Source of the DNA: Callaeas wilsoni
Lineage: Eukaryota; Chordata; Aves; Passeriformes; Callaeidae
NCBI GenBank assembly: GCA_013398955.1
Contig: VWPU01004056.1
Span: forward strand, 1-64,000
DNA length: 64,000 bases
Direction: 5' to 3'
Below, piece after piece: positions 58,711 through 64,000 of this stretch. Position numbers and translations under genes: made by a program. The notes under the pieces were generated by a model. The model saw nothing but the letters and a program-made list of their open reading frames with translations, was not told the origin of the DNA and searched no databases. Numbering within the stretch: position 1 is the first letter of the stretch; the number at the start of each line of letters is the position of its first letter.

Positions 58711-61700
58711 GTAAGTGCCAGGAGTTAGTGACTTTTACAGATTACTTTGTTAAAATCCATATTTGAAATTCAATGGGCTACTGAAAACAAAGGAAAGCAT
58801 TCTGTCCATGAAGATTTCTGTAACATGAAGAGTAGTAGAGCCTCTTTCTTTGGAAACTGAGAATGCATAAAATGACAGCCAGGCTCCTGCCTTGAAACAT
58901 GAATTACTTGTATTTGTTGTAGTTTAGAATTTTATTCATGAATGAGTGAAGAGTTCTAAAGCATGAGAGCGTGCAGACGCGCAAAAATGTGGGTTTGGTG
59001 TGGTGCGCCAGTGGTCTCGAGGTCACTGGTTCTGCCTTTGTTCTTTATCCCATAGTTAAAGCAAAGAAGTTTCTCTCAATAAAGATGACCAAGCCACCCT
59101 GTTGCTGTGATTAAGAGTCTGGACACAAGTGGTTATTGCAGGGTAGAATTTACTCACTTCTCTCAAGCCCATGGTATCTTGCCCTTCAAACTAGTGCTTC
59201 AGAAAAAAACCTTCATAAATGTTTTTGAAACGATATGGCAATAGGTAATTTCCTCCTAGCCTCTCTCCAAAAACGACCTCAAGCTCTGAAGTTTGCAAAT
59301 TCTTCTGTGCTACTTAATCCCCCCTACAAGTCTGCCAATTTTAAGACTTTACTTGTTAGCTATACTTTCATACATAAGGAGTTATTTTTATATCCTGTTT
59401 TTTGCCTAAATATTGTAGTATTAAATGCATTTAATATCTCTAGATTGTAATTTGATTCCTGTTCATGGATTATAATTCACATGGATTTAAGTGCTAGCTC
59501 TAGGCATTATTTCACACTACATTTATTTAATATTGCACCCTTGGCTTCATGAATTTTCCCACAGTTGTGCTATAAGGAGGCATAAATGCTACAGCATCAG
59601 AGTGCAGCATTTACTACCCCCTGTATTCTCCAGGATGGTTCTTGTCAGGTCTTCTTGCTCCTCCCTTTTGTAAATAGCTACAGAAAATTTTATGGGCATT
59701 TATGTCTTTATTTCAAGGATGACTTAATTCTTGTAACTCCTTTTAAGCATTAATGAACTACTTAGAGAATGAGATTAAAGCCTTTATATTATAATTTATC
59801 AGCTGCTATATGCATAACCCTGAGAGGACTATATAAAGAAGTGTATTTCTTAGATTTTCGGGTCCCTTTTGTAGGTGAGTGCGGGAAAAACAGATTGTTG
59901 AGTATTCCTACTACGGTTTTGTGCAGCAGTTTCACAGCTGATAAGACCAAATCCTTGCATGTCAGGAAGGTCATATGGGGAAGAAAAGCATGAGGGGAGA
60001 AACAAAAACTCCTGACCAAATATTCCTGTAGAACTTACTTGAACCTCCTGGCTTTTGAGGTTTTGCAGCTTCATCGTGTTTGGTGACAATATCACACAAA
60101 AAAAAGAAGCGACTTTGTACATCATTTGTAAATCAACCTTCAGGTTAAATGGTACTCAGTAGGTAAAATGTAAGCTGAACTAATTTTTCTCTTGGTAAGC
60201 TTTGTTATATTAATTCAGTTTTCTAACACAAAGGACCAAAAGATAAGAAATAAAAAGGATTTGAAGGATACTGAGTATAGTGAAAAAATCCTCCCTCTGG
60301 TTTGAGCAAACTCTTCTGCCAGATGATCCAACTAAATTGAATATAAACAATCATGAAAGAGGAACATCATAGCCTTGTTTTTGCACATACTACTGTGTTT
60401 GCACTAGCTGTTACTCTAAATGCAGAATTGTTTGAACTGGCCTTTATAGACAAGTTTGAATACACACCTAATTGTGTTAGTTATTCTGTAGAGTTGTCTC
60501 CTTAGTTCCAGTTTAATTTGCTAAAGATTACTGAAGCTCAGAAAGTACAGCCTTCCTGCAGAGGGACAGACTGGTAAGATTGTGTACTAGTTCAGTGTTG
60601 CTTTTTATTTGCACCCACCAAGTTGCTGCATTTTATAGTTGATAATGACATGATCTTTAATATGGTAGTATTGCATCATTGGTGAGACTACTAGGTGCTT
60701 ACTACAAGTTGCAAAGAGCTAACAGAGAAATACTATCTACTCTGCTTGAAACTTTGTATCTTTGCAGTCATCATAAAATTATGTCTCTCCCTGTTTTCAA
60801 AGTATACGATGAAATCCCAGTGGCCTCATAGTATGTGGTTTTAATAAAATCTAGTGATCAAGAATAGTTTGGGATGCTGTAGGCAAAATCCTGAGACAGA
60901 GAACTATTTCTCAGACTTGATTTTCAGCTTACATATTCAGTTTGTGGATACTGAAAAGATACAGAATACTGGTGATTCTGTGTAAAATCATTAAGTAGTA
61001 GAGGGATTACCTCTTGCATTTCTGGAAGACTGAGAAAAGTTTGTTTGTATCTGCCACATGCCAGGTTGAGTACTTGACTCCTGTAAGGTTGGTATTCTGA
61101 CATTGCTGCTCTGATTAGCAAGGATTCTTGATGGATTCAGGTTGTGTTCTTGCAAGGATTACTGGTTCTTAGTTACATTTCCCTTGTCATCACACTTTTT
61201 TCTCCACCAAAACCTTTTCTATGAGGAGCTAGCTGACAGAATTGTATCTTGCTGTTTATTATTGACTAAATGCAATTAGTGCTTCCAGTTTTCTATGATG
61301 TTGCAAGAAAAAGCAGTATAGTTTAAAGATACAAACTTTGGGTGCTGAATTAATAGCTGAATTTGAATTAATCTTGTACAGTCTATAATATGCAACTGAA
61401 AGGTTGAAAGATTTTATGAGTATGTATAAATCGAAGTTACGCTTTAGTACCGTTCTAAGATGAAAAGCAAGGACTGTGTGAACTTGGTTTTCTTGGCAAA
61501 ATCATCAGTGGGCAGTTTTCTACCCCACTGAGCTTTGTATAGCAGTCTTTTGTCACTGAATTCTACAGAAGAACAAGTTTAGGGGCTGCTTTTGTTTTAA
61601 GCCACTTGTATTTCGGTAGGAGAAACTGTGGGGCCTGAGGGTGTGTGGGGCAAAGCAGGAGAATTTTACTAGAGTGTATTCTGCTATACTGCCCCATCCT

Positions 61701-64000
61701 AGATATGCTCTTGCGTTGTTCCTGTTGTTCTCCTCTAGCACCAACAGTAGACTGAATTCTCTTAGTTACGAACATGAAGAGGGATTGAAGTCTCAGCTAT
61801 TTGGCAGAATCCTTTATTTGTATGATTCTAATATTTTTTCCTAGTGGAGTGCAATTCCAACTTGCATTTGCTTCCTGCAATAATAACCAGTAAACATTTC
61901 ACATTCTCAGCCTTCAGGAGAAAACACATTTCTCTCAGCAAATTGCTCAAAGTCCTGTTTCATGTATTAGAGTTAGTCTTGCTTGAAAGTCTGTATGGCT
62001 CTCTGGCATCCCAGATGGGCAGCTTTTGTGGAAGCAGTTATTTAATTATGTGTGCCTAAAGTGTGATGTGTTAATTTTCTTCATAGAGCCATTGGCAGAA
62101 AGATGTGAGATAGAGTTGTTTCCCTGATAAATCCATGTATTGTTTCTGGTAGGCTATTGCTGGTCTCTTCATCCCAGTTAGTCCATGTGCAGAAGCACAG
62201 ACACAGTCATAGTATGGAAAAGTTGACTATAGGAACAGGGGAATATTTTCAGTGTGAACAGAAATTTGTATATTCTTTGCTTTGATTTATTTGTGTTGGT
62301 AAGAAATTCACCTCCCTCACCTGGCTGGTGATGCTGTACCTGATGCCTCTGAGGACACGATTGGCCCTCCTGGCTGCCAGGGTACTGCTGACCCATATTC
62401 AACTTGCCGTTGACAAGGATCCCCCAAGGATCTCTTTCTGTGTGGCTGCTCTCCAGTGTCTGCCCATACATCCAGGGATGCCCAGTCCCACGTGCAGAAT
62501 CCAGCACTTGCCCTTGTTAAACTTCCTATGGTTGGTGATTGCCCAGCCCTGTAATTTGTCAAGGTTTCTCTGCAGGGTCTCTCTGCCTTCAAGGGAATTG
62601 ACAGCTCCTCCCAATTTAATGTCTTTAGCAAAGTTGCTTCTTATTCCTTGGAGTCGTTTATGAAGACATTGAAGAGAACTGAGCCTAAAACGGAGCCCTA
62701 GGAAACCCCACTAGTGACAGGTCACCAGTCTGATGTCACCACCCCATTCACTCTAACACTTTGTGCCTGACGTGTGAGCCAGTTTCTCACCCATCACATG
62801 ATGTATTTATCCAGCGGTGTGCTGGACATTTTGTCCAGGAGGATCCTGTGAGAGGCCTTAGATCAATAGCTTTACTGAAATCCACAGTTTACATCAACTG
62901 GCTTCCCCTGATCAACTACCTGGGTTACTTTGTCATAAAAGTAAATTAAGTTTCTTGAACAAGACTTCAACTTCCTGAACTTGTTCTGGCTGGAACCAAT
63001 GACTGTGTTGTCTTTCAGGTGTTTTTCACTAGCTCCAGAATAACCCTTGTAACTTTACCAGACACTGAAGTGAGACTGACAGGCATGTAGTTACCACAGG
63101 CATCCTTCTTGCCTTGGGACAATGTTTGCCAGTTTCCAGTTGACTGGGACCTCTTCAGATTCCTAGTCGGATTGAATATGTGGAAAGAGGGCATCAAGAA
63201 AACTCAATGCTACCAGTACTTTCATGATAAAAAAGGGATGGGTGAAAGTGAATACAACTTGTTTTTGATATGTCATATTCATATGAAATATTAAAAATAC
63301 ACTTTCCAAAAATATAAAAAGTATAGTCAAAGGGCAAATTTGTAACTTCTTACCAAAATATTCAGCATTTGCCCTCTAGAAGAATCAGAAGACGACCTTC
63401 CCTCGCAATTCATCCATGTGTACATAAAATCACTATGGATGTGTGTATTTCACTGCCTATTTAATGGGAATATAGAGACAAAAGTCAAATATAGTGGCCA
63501 GAGTTTCAGTTTCACAGACTTCTGGCACATGTTATGAGTTTGCAGCACTTTATGCAAACTGTTGATGGGTTGTGAATTGTGGTTGGTGCTGAGGCAAATA
63601 CCGTTTTGGTATCACTGCAACAGCAACCACCTCCAGTTGCCTGTTCTTGAGTCCCCAAGAATGAAAAGAGTGAGTGAGAAGTTTCTCCCAGTGCTTTAAT
63701 TTAAGAAGACCAGACTAGAGAGACTCTGTAGAACCAAAGGGAGAGGACTAAGCATCCTGCCACGTCTGGATGGGAAACGAGTGCCTGTCAGCAGTCTTCT
63801 GCTCGGATCACCTTGGTTAGGAGACATAGACAGCACAGGCAGTTACCTAAGCAAAAAACCATCAATTTGAGCCATATGTCTAAAGGCTGAAAGGGAAAAT
63901 GAGCTAGACCCATCTGTACTATATATCCACATAGTGACGAGCATTGAAGAAAACAGTGAAGTCAAAAATCAGGTTAGTATGCTTATGGCTGCATTTTAGT
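58711..64000 (+). other. ARHGEF10: Intron 18 of ARHGEF10 (runs off the window)
   Basis: At least 5.3 kb of intron after the exon 18 donor GTAAGT. Only an antisense CR1 copy at about 62290-63170 is recognised. I looked for the next coding segment (expected to encode something like KVYMGPGQLYQDLQ) and did not find it. Confidence 0.8.
62290..63170 (-). mobile_element. CR1 LINE ORF2 fragment, antisense, about 0.9 kb
   Basis: The + strand is the reverse complement of the CR1 reverse-transcriptase region: CCTCACCTGGCTGGTGATGC, CACGATTGGCCCTCCTGGCT, CCAAGGATCTCTTTCTGTG, CAATAGCTTTACTGAAATCC with TTACATCAACTGGCTTCCCC, and ACTGACAGGCATGTAGTTACC. On the minus strand the frames 62399-62614 (LQGWAITNHRKFNKGKCWIL) and 63015-63197 (YMPVSLTSVSGKVTRVILE) are typical CR1 polymerase peptides. 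They lie in different frames and are broken, so the copy is inactive. Confidence 0.9.

Noticed and set aside
58975..59060. tRNA-like fragment (GGTCTCGAGGTCACTGGTTCTG)
   Set aside because: It lacks the box A/box B spacing and a paired acceptor stem; the resemblance to a T-arm is weak.
58711..64000. Next ARHGEF10 exon (expected to encode KVYMGPGQ-like sequence)
   Set aside because: No such sequence with splice sites was found by reading; it most likely lies beyond the window.
1..64000. CRISPR arrays, operons, phage or bacterial defence systems
   Set aside because: The window is vertebrate intron/exon DNA; the only regular array is the 25-bp minisatellite, which has no spacers.

Overview
This window is vertebrate nuclear DNA, almost certainly from a bird. 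It holds the 5' two-fifths or so of one large split gene on the + strand, ARHGEF10 (Rho guanine nucleotide exchange factor 10). The avian assignment rests on several CR1 LINE fragments with the typical CR1 3' end, on avian ERVL-type LTRs, and on an otherwise repeat-poor, AT-rich intron background. I see no bacterial, plasmid or phage genes; nearly all ATG-initiated reading frames here are chance frames in introns, or repeat remnants.

Layout. Positions 1-450 are a GC/CpG-rich block that fits the promoter and non-coding first exon. A 12.5 kb first intron leads to the start codon at 13074, in a short exon beginning [11 protein letters not shown]. After a second 15 kb intron, sixteen further coding exons follow between 28284 and 58710, each with GT-AG boundaries and matching phases. 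Together the 17 coding exons give 2170 nt, about 723 codons without a stop. In order they encode an acidic, proline-containing N-terminal region (to about residue 288), a basic helical/coiled-coil segment (about 289-403), the DH (RhoGEF) domain (about 404-616) and the first part of the PH-like domain (617-723). The last exon ends in phase 1, and no later exon is visible up to 64000, so the rest of the PH region and the C-terminal beta-propeller-like part lie downstream.

Introns carry at least ten CR1 fragments in both orientations, a clean solo ERVL-type LTR with a 5-bp target duplication (42925-43515), an older LTR fragment of the same type (20100-20255), an LTR-derived block in intron 3 with a sense AATAAA, a 25-bp G-rich minisatellite next to a CR1 copy (47095-47369), a 44-bp tandem duplication, and a 250-base assembly gap (38983-39232).

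I found no convincing new biological system. The most checkable leads are the minisatellite with its 3-unit substructure, a possible phase-neutral 81-nt cassette exon in intron 7, the duplicated IYDDV motif in two consecutive exons, and an unexplained 130-codon minus-strand frame beside the LTR block. Comparisons to human ARHGEF10 and to CR1/ERVL consensus sequences are from memory, not from a search.
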